A stretch of DNA of 64,000 nt from Brachionus plicatilis (Eukaryota; Rotifera; Eurotatoria; Ploima; Brachionidae): assembly GCA_010279815.1 (NCBI GenBank), contig QEOQ01000486.1, positions 209,342 through 273,341 on the forward strand, written 5' to 3'. A program made the translations under genes and the position numbers. This document shows positions 43,530 through 58,408 of the stretch, in pieces. Positions within the stretch are counted from its first letter, which is position 1. Every line of letters begins with the position of its first letter. The notes under the pieces were generated by a model. That model was not told where the DNA came from. It saw only the letters and a program-made list of their open reading frames with translations, and made no database searches.

Positions 43530-45120
43530 TTTTTTAATTCTTGAATTTTAAAATTTAAAAATAGAATTAAATAAATTAAAAGAAATGTATTTTTTTAAAG
43601 TAAAATCTTTAAAATAACAAAAAAAAATGATAATGCCTAAATTTTTGACTTGGTAGAATAATAAAGAAGCTGAAGAATATTGATTTTTTTCCCATTTGTC
43701 AACTAATCGAATAATACTGATTATTAATGTAAAATTTTGTTGATTAAATTATTTAAATTATTTTTAATATAATTAATTAAACATAATTGATAAAAAGTTG
43801 AGATAGTGTAGAAAATATTGTTGATATTAATGATTTTTGTCAATATAGAAAATTTATTTAAAATTAAAATAATTGTGTGTGTAAAAGATATCGAATTAAA
43901 TCCTGGGAGATTATTTTAAATTAATTTTTTGTTTTTTATTGTTTTTTTTTTAAGTAAGTCAGGCGATTTATGCTTCTAATATTTCTAATAAAAATTTTAA
44001 TTTTTTGATTGAGTTTTATTCAAAATTATGTTTTTTCCTAAATAAAAGAATTCTTGGCGGTGAATTTTGAGTAAAAAAAAATGAGTCCGTAATTTCGAAA
44101 ATTTTTAACCTCAAAATTGAGAAAAGTTTAGTTTTAAAAAAGTCTAAAAAACTTATCATTTAGTACTGTTTCTATCAATATTCTATCAATCCTTCTAAAT
44201 ATAAAAATTTATTTAGTTTTTTTCTTCAGTTTACGTTTAAAAAATTTTGTTTATAAATGTTAAACATTTATTTTTAAAAAAATTGTAAAAAATTTAAACA
44301 AAACTGGCATTCATTCTAATGAAATAAATTTTACTCAAAAATTCACCACATTAGAGAATTCTATATCTGTGTTAAGGAATTTGTTAATTTGCTAATTATT
44401 TCTACAAAGATATTATTAAGATAAAAAATAAAAATTATTTTGAAATATGCAAACATATGTAAACAATTCTTAGTACATAGCAAAAGATTCTCCAAATAAA
44501 AATATAGAAAAATTATCTTTGATAAATTAAAATTTAAATTAACTAATATCAACACCTATAATTTTTTATTTTTCCAAATTTTTTTGATGACCGACCCTCG
44601 TTACTTATTAGGTGACCAAATTTAAAAAAAAATATATGAAAATTCAAATGAGCAAAATGCATTAGACCATTTTCATTAATATTTCTATTTTTAATCATGT
44701 TTTTTTCTGATAAAACTATTTTTTTATATAAATAGTTTCTCAAGATCATGCAAAGAATATGCTGGCTAAACTTGGTACCATACATCATTGTGAAACTCAA
44801 TCCCATTATCAATATTATTTTTTAAAAAAAGAAGGAATTTCGATCTGGTATCAATGAGTCCAGTAAAAACAAATATGAACAAAATTTTTTAAAAAGAGCC
44901 AATTCTTTTTTAATACAAAAAAAAAACTCGGCTAGGAGATAATTTAGATAAAAGTTAATTGTTATGTAAGATTTAAATTTTATATATCTATTGGAACAGA
45001 TTATTTCTTTTGACTTTTATTTACTTTATGAACTTTATGGAATTTTTAGTTTATGTAATTTATGTTTATTTAAGAAATAATTTAAGGCATCTCTTTACTT
45101 TTAATCAACCCTCACCTAAA
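43530..45120. other. Intergenic, one MITE, no gene seen
   Basis: AT-rich DNA upstream of the neurochondrin gene. Apart from the inverted-repeat element at 44047-44363 nothing could be assigned. Confidence 0.5.
44047..44363. mobile_element. Probable MITE with ~35-bp inverted ends
   Basis: AGAATTCTTGGCGGTGAATTTTGAGTAAAA at the left is matched by the complement of TTTTACTCAAAAATTCACCA...AGAGAATTCT at the right. The arms diverge after about 40 bp, and the interior is non-coding. Confidence 0.55.
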
Positions 45121-45123
45121 CAA

Positions 45124-45256
45124 AATTAGTCACCAGTCCTCTTTTTATTATGATGAACATATGTAACTTTGGCTGCTGACTGTTGAGTTGCAATCATACC
45201 GTTGCCGGTCCCAAGTCCGGATGAGAAAATGAGAGGGTAACGACTAACAGTGTCAG
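45124..45256. other. Conserved-looking GC-richer block, probably retroelement-derived
   Basis: The stretch around CCGTTGCCGGTCCCAAGTCC and GGATGAGAAAATGAGAGGG stands out from the AT-rich flanks. Phrases like CCGGTCCCAAGCCCGGAT are familiar to me from invertebrate non-LTR elements, but I cannot confirm the family. No ORF. Confidence 0.35.
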
Positions 45257-45351
45257 ATAAACACACGAGAAAAAGTTTATTAAATATTTATTTTGAAAAA
45301 AAAAGATTCGTCTCAGACTCTTTCAAAATTAATTTTGTTTTTTTAACAGGG

Positions 45352-45386
45352 TATAAATAGCCTGGTATCAATGAAATTATTCAGTC
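45352..45386 (+). promoter_or_regulatory. Core promoter: TATA box plus initiator
   Basis: TATAAATA at 45352-45359 is followed 31 bases later by TCAGTC (A at 45383), the canonical TATA-to-start spacing and an invertebrate initiator. Downstream is an A-rich leader, then a short frame (45496-45660) without a recognised product. It could drive a small host transcript or be the promoter of an LTR or other retroelement, since the 45.15-kb block lies just upstream. Confidence 0.5.
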
Positions 45387-46106
45387 AGATTTTCAATTTC
45401 CAAACAAAAAAAGTTATTTTAGAAAATTTCGAAACATTAATAAACAAAGAACAGTTAAAAGGAAAAAAAATAGACTAAATAGAAAATAGAAAAAGGTACG
45501 ACTTAGCGTACATTTTTCCTGGTTCACCTGGTACGGTTGGTGCAGTTCGGCTGAATCTTGTAGCCGATTTAGCAGTTGATTTTGGAGCCGATGTAGTTGG
45601 GGCAGTCAATTTTGTGAAAGCTTGCTTGATGGTTTCGAACCAAACATATATAAATGATACAATAATTCAAATGTCTAAAATTTTAATTTTAATTAGCGCT
45701 TTATTCAATTTTCTTGTCTTCATATCTTTTAAAATGGCGAACACGTTTGATTTTTTTGTCAAATACAACCATGTTAAATTTTTGAAACTAATCTTATATA
45801 TATATTATATTAATAATTTTAAATCAGAATTTTAAAAATTAAATTTTATTTAAAGTTTTAATCTTATAAATTAAATTAAATTAAAATTAACTAAAACATC
45901 GGGTGTTAAAAAATTTAATAAAAAGTGATTTCTATTTTTTCCAAAAAATTTAAAAAATTATTTAGATAATTAATTCTTTTTTACTAAACTTTTTAAAACA
46001 AAGTAGCCATGGCAAAATTCTAGAAGTCTAAAGAATGCTTGCTGCAAATTTCACTCGGTTTTTTTCTTGCGATATCATCTTTATTTTGCAAGCTTTGGTC
46101 AAGTGC

Positions 46107-46508
46107 TCAATTTCCGTTGATCTCTTCGGTATATTTCTCCTCTCTGTTTTGGTCCTCCGTTTCAGTCCCCGCTCCGTTTTGGTCCTCCATTTCGGTCTCC
46201 GCATCGTTTGGGTCTTCCGTTCCCGTCTTAGCTCCGTTCGGATTCTCCGTTAAAGACTCCGTTAAATCGGGAGGCTCCGTGCATTTACCCTTTTCCGTTG
46301 CCGTCTCCGGAATTTTTCTCCGTTCCAACCTTCGTCTCCGATTATTGTCACCGTTTATATCTCCCATCCGCCGGAGCTCACCGTTAATATCTCCGTTATT
46401 TTCGAGGTCACCGTTTATTTTACTGTTACTGTTTCCGCAACTGTTTTTTTCTCCGTCTCTGGAACCTTTTTTGTTAAAATTTTCGGCACCCGTTTTCGGC
46501 TCCGGCAT
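46107..46508 (-). CDS. Low-complexity charged ORF, 133 residues
   Basis: The ATG at 46508 sits in an A-rich leader (GATAAATGCC). The product starts MPEPKTGAENFNKKGSRDGE and is rich in Asn, Gly, Glu and Arg. A central NGDINGELRRMGDINGDNNR is followed by a 10-residue repeat (NGAKTGTEDP, NDAETEMEDQ, NGAGTETEDQ) encoded by the 30-bp DNA repeat. No signal peptide, no domain. Base composition is much richer in GC than the flanks. It may be a lineage-specific gene, an exon, or just a minisatellite that happens to be open. Confidence 0.35.
   Translation of the reverse strand: MPEPKTGAENFNKKGSRDGEKNSCGNSNSKINGDLENNGDINGELRRMGDINGDNNRRRRLERRKIPETATEKGKCTEPPDLTESLTENPNGAKTGTEDPNDAETEMEDQNGAGTETEDQNREEKYTEEINGN
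46141..46260. repeat. 30-bp minisatellite, four units
   Basis: Units start at 46141, 46171, 46201 and 46231 (for example GCTCCGTTTTGGTCCTCCAT TTCGGTCTCC). Unit length is exactly 30, so variation does not break the overlapping minus-strand frame. Confidence 0.85.
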
Positions 46509-47167
46509 TTATCAAAATTTGGGTTTGGAAAAATTGACAGATGACTATCATTAGATTATTATTTCAAATATTAATAAATAAATTATTAAATACTTACTAA
46601 TTCATTAAAATTACAGTGACTGTGCTATTATAAAATTTGTAATAATTAACTGGGAACTGTTAGAAAATAGACAAGAAGCTCTTATATTTGCATCAAACGA
46701 AAGCTGATTTCAAAAAAATCCAATAAAAAACATATATTCAAAGCTAATTAAACCGAGAACAATTTTATTAATTACTTATTTAATTAATTATTATTTATTG
46801 ATTTTTCCTGATTTAAATTTCAAAACAAATTTAAGTATCCTTTAATGTCTTAAAAGATAAAGATAGGCTTTAATTTTAGTTTATTAATACAAATATTTTA
46901 AAATTCGATCGGATTAGGCGGTTTAAGAATAAAAAAAGTAATAAATGAGAAAAAATTTAAAAGGTTTAAGTTTTTACTCTAAAAAATTTTCTTAAAAAAA
47001 TTAATAAATTTTTTTTATTATGCTTAAAAAAAATTCAAAATTTGAAAATATTTAAATACAGATATTGAATATAAAACAAAATAATATATAAAAGAAAAGT
47101 ATAAAAAAAGAAATTGATGTATAATCTTTACTGCTTGAATGAAATATTTTTTTAAAAATTAATCTTT

Positions 47168-52403
<5,236 letters not shown>

Positions 52404-52562
52404 TATTAACTTAAATGTATTCAGGTAAAGAAATATAAATTAAATTTTTATAGCTACCAAAGAGTGTGTCAAAACTCTTAGAAATTAAAATTTCAAAAAT
52501 TTATAATTATATTTTATTAGCAAAAAAGAGCAATTTATTTTATACACTTGAGATATTGTGGT

Positions 52563-53505
52563 CTATTTTTTATTTTTCTTTGAAGTTGATTCATGGCTTT
52601 CGCCAGACTGAGATCTTTTTAAGCATTTATTTTCACCGTGAATTAAAAATTTCATCTGAGCATCAATCAATTCACGAATTTCTTCTGTATGAGTCTTACC
52701 TTTGCTTGTTTTGTGCGACCGGGTTGCCCGTTTGTGCTCCCATTCTTTAGAGTGTTTAGATCTATTTTCTAAAAAATAAATATTTAATTTTAAATAATTT
52801 TGTTGTTCAAAAAGTACAGACCATCTTCTTGGTATTTAAATGGTTCATTGCAGGTTTGATAGCCTAGAGTTTTAGATCTGTCTACGGCATACTCATGAAG
52901 TTTTAATCTTTCAGCTGGAGTAAAGTTTACATACAGGTGATTGGTGGTCATAGAAATGTTCCTTTTGTCTGATTTTTTCTTTTTGCTTGATTTTTTCTCC
53001 CTATAATTAGACGGATCATACTCAAAAGGTATCGGCAGCTGGTGGCTTTTCTCACCCTGTTGTTCAACATCATGCAATATTTGATTTTGAGTATGTTTAT
53101 CAATGACAATTTGAAATGGAGAATAAACATCCGGTTGTTTGTTGTAATCAGACTTTTAAAAAACATAAAAAAAATTTCCTCTTTTTTTGGTTGCCAAATG
53201 ACAGGAAACTTACTTACTAAGTCTTGATTAGTCATAGCCAAGGCTTTAAGTTGACATTTTTTGACATGTTTTTCAAAATTTTTCCTAGAAATATTTTGAT
53301 GTCCCGGGTCAAATGGACAATTAAAAATTTCACTTTTATCGTTGTCCTTAAACATTTCTTCCTTGTTCCAATTGAATTCTTGTAGCCACGAAGTCATGCC
53401 ATTCTCCAATACATCAACAAAATCCTCGAGTTTTTGCGTGCATATCAAACTTTTGTCAAGCTTATCAGTCAATTTTTCGACTTCAAAACTCTCTTTTTTT
53501 ATCAT
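52563..53505 (-). CDS. SNRNP48: U11/U12 small nuclear ribonucleoprotein 48 kDa protein (minor spliceosome)
   Basis: Three exons: 53505-53218, 53152-52822, 52768-52563. Phases 0 and 1 are kept, giving 274 residues (human 339). A CHHC zinc finger is complete: C63, H69, H80, C84 in NCPFDPGHQNISRKNFEKHV then KKC. Downstream are FTPAERLKLHEYAVDRSKTL and the C-terminal block KEWEHKRATRSHKTSKGKTH, TEEIRELIDAQMKFL, which parallels the KRRR...YTEVIRDVI region of vertebrate U11-48K. The tail is Lys/Ser-rich. In vertebrates and plants this protein contacts the 5' splice site of U12-type introns in the U11/U12 di-snRNP. The gene is divergent from the SOSS-B gene (226 bp apart) and 160 bp upstream of the TPC2-like start on the same strand. 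Confidence 0.85.
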
Positions 53506-53730
53506 CTTTTTTTTTGTTTTATTTTGAAATAAAAAAACCAGCTTTATAATTTATTTTTGAAATGAAAATTAAATTTAAAATATTTATTTTTAAAGGTAAA
53601 GATTAATTTATAATTTTGTTTTTAATTTTGAAGTTTCAAATCATTTTTAAACATAACTTTGCATATACCCTTTAAATTTCTATAAATATTTGTAGTTAAA
53701 TTAGCTTTAAATTTGTATTGTTAATTTAAA
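53506..53730. promoter_or_regulatory. Putative bidirectional promoter
   Basis: Only 225 bp separate the divergent starts of the 48K and SOSS-B genes. The stretch is AT-rich without a clear TATA/Inr pair. Shared regulation is inferred from the head-to-head arrangement alone. Confidence 0.5.
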
Positions 53731-54147
53731 ATGCAACAGCAGACTCAAAATCCGGTTCGCGACAACTCACTCCGATTTGTGATGATCAGGGAACTAGAGC
53801 CCAATTTAAAGAACATAAACCTTCAAGTCATAGTGCTGGACGTGGCCAAACCAACCCAGACCAAAGATGGTCATGAAGTGCGCACAGTTCGAATCGCAGA
53901 TAAGACGGGATCGATAAATTTGAGCGTATGGAATGATTACGGCGCCGTTCTCAGAGAAGGTGATATTGTTAGATTAAATGGTTGTTTTACTCACATTTGG
54001 AAAAATTCGCTCCAAGTAAAGATTGGTAACAAGGGTCAAATAATAAAGCAAGGTGACTTTATGATGGTTTTTAGTGAACAACCCGACATGAGTGTCTTGT
54101 CGTCAGATCTTCTTAAAGAAATTCAAGAACAACAGTCAAAAAAATGA
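53731..54147 (+). CDS. NABP: SOSS complex subunit B / hSSB1-like single-stranded DNA-binding protein
   Basis: Single exon, 138 residues, made almost entirely of one OB fold: FVMIRELEPNLKNINLQVIV, KDGHEVRTVRIADKTGSINL, SVWNDYG, LREGDIVRLNGCFTHIW. These match the SOSS-B1/B2 (NABP2/NABP1) signature, including the conserved DGHEVRT and DKTGSI-x-x-SVW strings. Vertebrate SOSS-B proteins bind ssDNA at double-strand breaks together with INTS3 and SOSS-C, and have a long Pro/Gly-rich tail. Here only a short QPDMSVLSSDLLKEIQEQQ tail follows the fold. One gene cannot be assigned to NABP1 or NABP2, so the symbol is generic. Confidence 0.93.
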   Translation: MQQQTQNPVRDNSLRFVMIRELEPNLKNINLQVIVLDVAKPTQTKDGHEVRTVRIADKTGSINLSVWNDYGAVLREGDIVRLNGCFTHIWKNSLQVKIGNKGQIIKQGDFMMVFSEQPDMSVLSSDLLKEIQEQQSKK

Positions 54148-54753
54148 ATTTTCATCTCAATATTTATATTAAGTGTTTGAATTTATTTTTTAAGTAAAAT
54201 TCAGAAGATTATTTTTTATTTTTTATTTTTGAAAAAAAAAAAAAAAATTTAAATTATCAGGTAGTCTCAGGTGAATGAGACAAATAAAAAGACATAAATT
54301 TTAGATTTTTTTAAATTAAAATTTTTTTAGAATTTTTCACTAATTTTAAAATTAATCAAAGAGGGAGCATAAAACAGCGTAAAACAATAAAAGCTAACAT
54401 CAACAACAACTCAACATTATAATATAAATGAACATAAAATTTCCTATTAACTTTACATTATGTTTCTAGATTTCAATAAAAATACATAAATTCTCAATGT
54501 TAAAAACAATTGCAAACATTTTTTCATTTATCTGCTTAATATTAATTTTTTATTCAAAAAAAAATAATTTTTTTTCTCTAAAATCTATCATAGAATATTA
54601 AACTACATTAAATTAAATATTTTAAGTCATTATGCAATACTATGTGTTTTTAAAAAATTATATTTTAAAAAAATTTAGTCATTTAAAATAAAAATTTACT
54701 AATTAAAAGTTAAAAGAACGCAATTATTAGCCAAATTAATCAAATAATAGACA

Positions 54754-55349
54754 ATGAATGAAAAGCCAAAGTTCGATGATTGTGGAACATGCACCGATTT
54801 TCAGGACTGGATGAATCAGAGCAAAGATAAGTTGAAAGAAAAAGTAGGCGCCAAGTTGGATCGTGTGGCCGATGATGAGCCCCAAAAATCCTACTACACC
54901 GAGTGTCCTTTGTTCAGAAACCAATTGGGTAGAGCTACGTGGAGCTATTTGCACACAATGGCCGCATACTATCCATCTAATCCGAGCCAAATAGAGCAAA
55001 CCAAAATGAAAGATTTCATCGACACATTTGCCAAGACATTTCCGTGCAAACATTGTTCAACTGATTTTCAAGAAGAGTAAGCTGAAAATTAAAATAAAAA
55101 GAAAAAATTTTTTTTTTTTATTAAAAATTTTTATTGAATTTTCTTTTCTTATTAATAAAATAATTTTTGTTTAGAGTTGAAAAAAATCCGCCCAGAGTTG
55201 AGAATAATGAGCAATTATCAAAATGGTTTTGTGAACAACATAATGTGGTAAACCAAAAGCTCGGCAAAGCCGAATTTGATTGCGATCGCGTTTTCGAAAG
55301 ATGGAAATTCGGATATTCGAAAAACCCCAAATGCAAGGGTTATTTATAA
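54754..55349 (+). CDS. GFER: FAD-linked sulfhydryl oxidase ALR (Erv1 family)
   Basis: Two exons, 54754-55076 and 55175-55349, phase 2, 165 residues. The N-terminal shuttle disulfide (C10, C13 in DDCGTCTDFQDWM) is followed by C51, the FAD-contacting WSYLH (W63, H67), the catalytic CKHC (C98-C101), and the HNVVNQKLGK FAD motif (130-139) with the structural pair C127/C144 (FDC). This is the long, mitochondrial form of the family with its distal CxxC. In the intermembrane space ALR reoxidises Mia40/CHCHD4 and passes electrons to cytochrome c. An alternative short form would need a downstream start and is not indicated. A 98-bp intron separates the exons. Confidence 0.95.
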
Positions 55350-58300
55350 ACATTAAATCTAATCAAATAAACATGATTTTTTAAGCCTGTTTTTCTTGGA
55401 TCATATTGCCAATTAATCGGCATCTGAAATCTAATGTTTAAATTTTGTTTAATATTTATTTAGATTTAAAAAAATAAATGCGAAATAAAGTATTCTCAAG
55501 CGAAAAAATTTCGATTACATTTTAATATGCTATATTTATTAGCGATCAAAGTTCAATAACAATTGGTATCAATAGAATCCAAGAACAAGGCTGGTAATTA
55601 AATATTTTAGCTAAATTTAATGGAAAATTTCCTCACTATTTTTTATGGAGAAAGTATTAATCATAGTATATTGAAAGAAAAGCAATTTAAAATTAATTAG
55701 GCACTATTTTAGATAGTTTACAAAAGTTATGGGATTAAAAGTTTTCAATAGATTTATTTTTGCCTAAATAACTCATCTAAGAAAAAACCTTTAAACTATA
55801 TTGATAAATGATTTACTCCACTTAGTTTTGTTCAGAATGATTCTATCAAAAATTATGTGTTTTTATTTAATTTTTAATAATAATAATTTTATTTAAATAA
55901 TCGGAATTTTTTATTAAAATGTTGTAAGTATAAAAAATTTGCGTAAATTGACTCTAAGTCTTTAAGTCAAAAGGTTAATTATTAATAATTTAAACTTTGA
56001 GTTATATTTTAAATGTTAAAAGAAAATCGACCAAGTAGCCAAATATCAACAATTTATATAAAAAAAGCTTTAAGTTTTTATACACAGACATTATGATGAG
56101 AATTTTTAGTTTGATCATTTCGCGAAAATTTAAATTTTTCAAAACACAACTCAATTTTTTTTTTCTAAAATTATTCATTTTATTATCTAATTTTTCTTAT
56201 TTAAATGATCATTATCTAATCTTAAGCGATTTATTTCTGCTCTATTTGATTGTGCCTGAGCGCATCAATAATAATTGCTAATTTAAAAAAGCTGAAAAAT
56301 CTAATTTAATTTACATTTTAAATCTAAAATTACTAAAATAATGTTATATCTTAATTAGATAATTCGAGCAGAAATTTATCTTATAAATTAAAATGCCATG
56401 TTCGAGAACCAAAAAGTATTATTAAATTTTTTTTTTAATTTTTGATCTTTTGCACTCAAAATCTACCTTTTTTTTCTCTTCAATTATTTGATTAATTCAG
56501 TTAGCACTATTTAGGAAATGGTTGTAGTTGAGAAAAAATGAATAAAAGAAAAATAATACAAAAATAAAGACTGTATCTTTTTTCTTTAATTTTAAACAAG
56601 ATTTTAATTATTAAATAACTACTAAAAAAATTAATTAATCAAAATTGAGATTTAAAATTAGAATAAGATTTAAAATAAAAAAATGCTTTGGCTTTTCCCT
56701 TTAGATAATGTCTTATGGGTAATTTATCCAAAAAAATATTAAAAAAATTTATTTATTTTTTTAAGTTGGAAAAGAATGTCTTAATAATAAAATACCACTA
56801 TTCGAGTAAAATTGTCACATTAAAGTTTCAATTTTTTTAAATTTTTTTTTAAAACCCAAATTTTAAAGGCAAATGTTTGCTCTTGGAAATAAATGACGTA
56901 ATTTTTTTTTAAAAATCTGTTTATGCTGCAGAGAAAAAATTCAGAATATGACATTTAAAATATTTTCATTAAACTTGCTTAAGTAGAAAGAGTAGGGATA
57001 GAAATTTTATCATCATTTTAGATAATTGATTTCTTTCAAATTTTTTAACCTTTTACTTCAAAAAATTAGCCAAAAATGTTTATTTTAATTAGCCAATTTG
57101 TGCACCAAAAATAAACAGAATGTAAATCATTTGTGGGCGAGATGCAAAGCATAGATCTAAAGCAAAATCCAATTTAAAATTTTTTTCTCTTCAGAGCTTT
57201 TTCATACAGATTTAGCGAAAAAAAATTTTATTTATCTAATTTGAAATTAATTAATCCACCAACAAATTAACAAAGAAAAACATGATCTCTTAATTCCTTC
57301 AACAGCAAAAAAATCTTAAACGCTTACGCAATAAATAACTTAAAGTACAGGCATTACAATTTTTTCCCCTAGAATTTCAAAGACAATTGGGATTTTAAAA
57401 ATTAAAGCAGATTTTTGCCTCTTTTAAAAATTAGCTTATCATACAGTAGAATCAATAATTTTCAGAAATTTAAGATCTTAACATATGTTCTTGTTAGTAG
57501 GGCTTTAAAATGATGCTTTATATTATTTGTTCGAACAATTTTTTAATACATCTTGAATTTTTCACCTCTAAAAAAGCTTAAATGAAGCAAGCATAGCTTT
57601 ATTGTTTAAGGGTTATGTTCTTTGAACCTAACAAAAATTAAGTATTATTTTAAAAATAAAATTCAACTCTGTAGGTAAAAAGATTATTATCAAAAAAAAA
57701 GAATTTTTTAAAATTTTATTAATTTAATCAATTCAATTTCGACGTGTCTGCTATTCTACTATAAATAAATAATTTTAAAATTATTTTTATTTTATTCAAT
57801 TATTTTTTCTTCCTTTAATGCAGTGGATTACATCCATTTAATTCCTCTTGAGCGAATGTGAGTGCTAAACCAAAAGTTACTTGCCAACCTTTATCAGCAA
57901 GCTATTTTTTTATCTTTTACTTGCTGATTAGCTAAGAGATTACCAGGAGGACAGCCCCGAGTAAATGCATCAAACTTAATTTCAATACATTTTGATTGAT
58001 CGATTAATTAAATTCCTACACAAATTTATAATACACTTCAACAAGATTAATTTATTTTTAAGAGTTGAAAAAAAATCTCTACAATAAAATTTAAAGGACT
58101 GCATTGATAGATCTGATCGGTCTTCAGATCACTTTAGATAAAGTACAAATAATAATTAACGCTGGGCAAATAATAAGTAATTAATAAAAAAATAAATTCG
58201 AGATATCAAGAGTTCTCTGTAAATTAACTAAATGAGTTTATTTACGTAAATAGTTTAAAAGTAAAAATTAGCTCAAGCACATTTGCCGATTTTTACTTAA

Positions 58301-58408
58301 CTTTAGCTGTTCTTTAGCATTTAAATTCAATATTTAGATATTTTCTTTTTCTAAATTAACTCGAGAATAGACTGCCCAAGGGGCAGCTTTTGTTGCTTGT
58401 TTGTTGTA
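55350..58408. other. Intergenic, no gene seen
   Basis: AT-rich DNA between the ALR gene and the MRTF start. The 56093-56281 frame is homopolymeric and not convincing. A less AT-rich patch at about 57825-57970 (CAGTGGATTACATCCATTTA, GAGGACAGCCCCGAG) may be promoter or 5' UTR of the downstream gene, but no element could be named. Confidence 0.5.

Noticed and set aside
45614..45835. 73-codon ORF downstream of the TATA/Inr promoter
   Set aside because: Becomes AT-rich hydrophobic noise after 45700 and has no domain. Not strong enough to call a gene.
46035..46554. Plus-strand ORFs over the minisatellite (171 and 72 codons)
   Set aside because: Their sequence is a Ser/Phe/Pro/Leu low-complexity translation of the 30-bp repeat. 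The minus-strand frame has the better start and composition, though neither is proven.
53042..53527. Plus-strand ORFs over the 48K gene
   Set aside because: Antisense shadows of the CHHC-finger and downstream exons.
56093..56281. 62-codon plus-strand ORF
   Set aside because: Phe/Leu/Ile-rich translation of AT homopolymers, with no splice partners.
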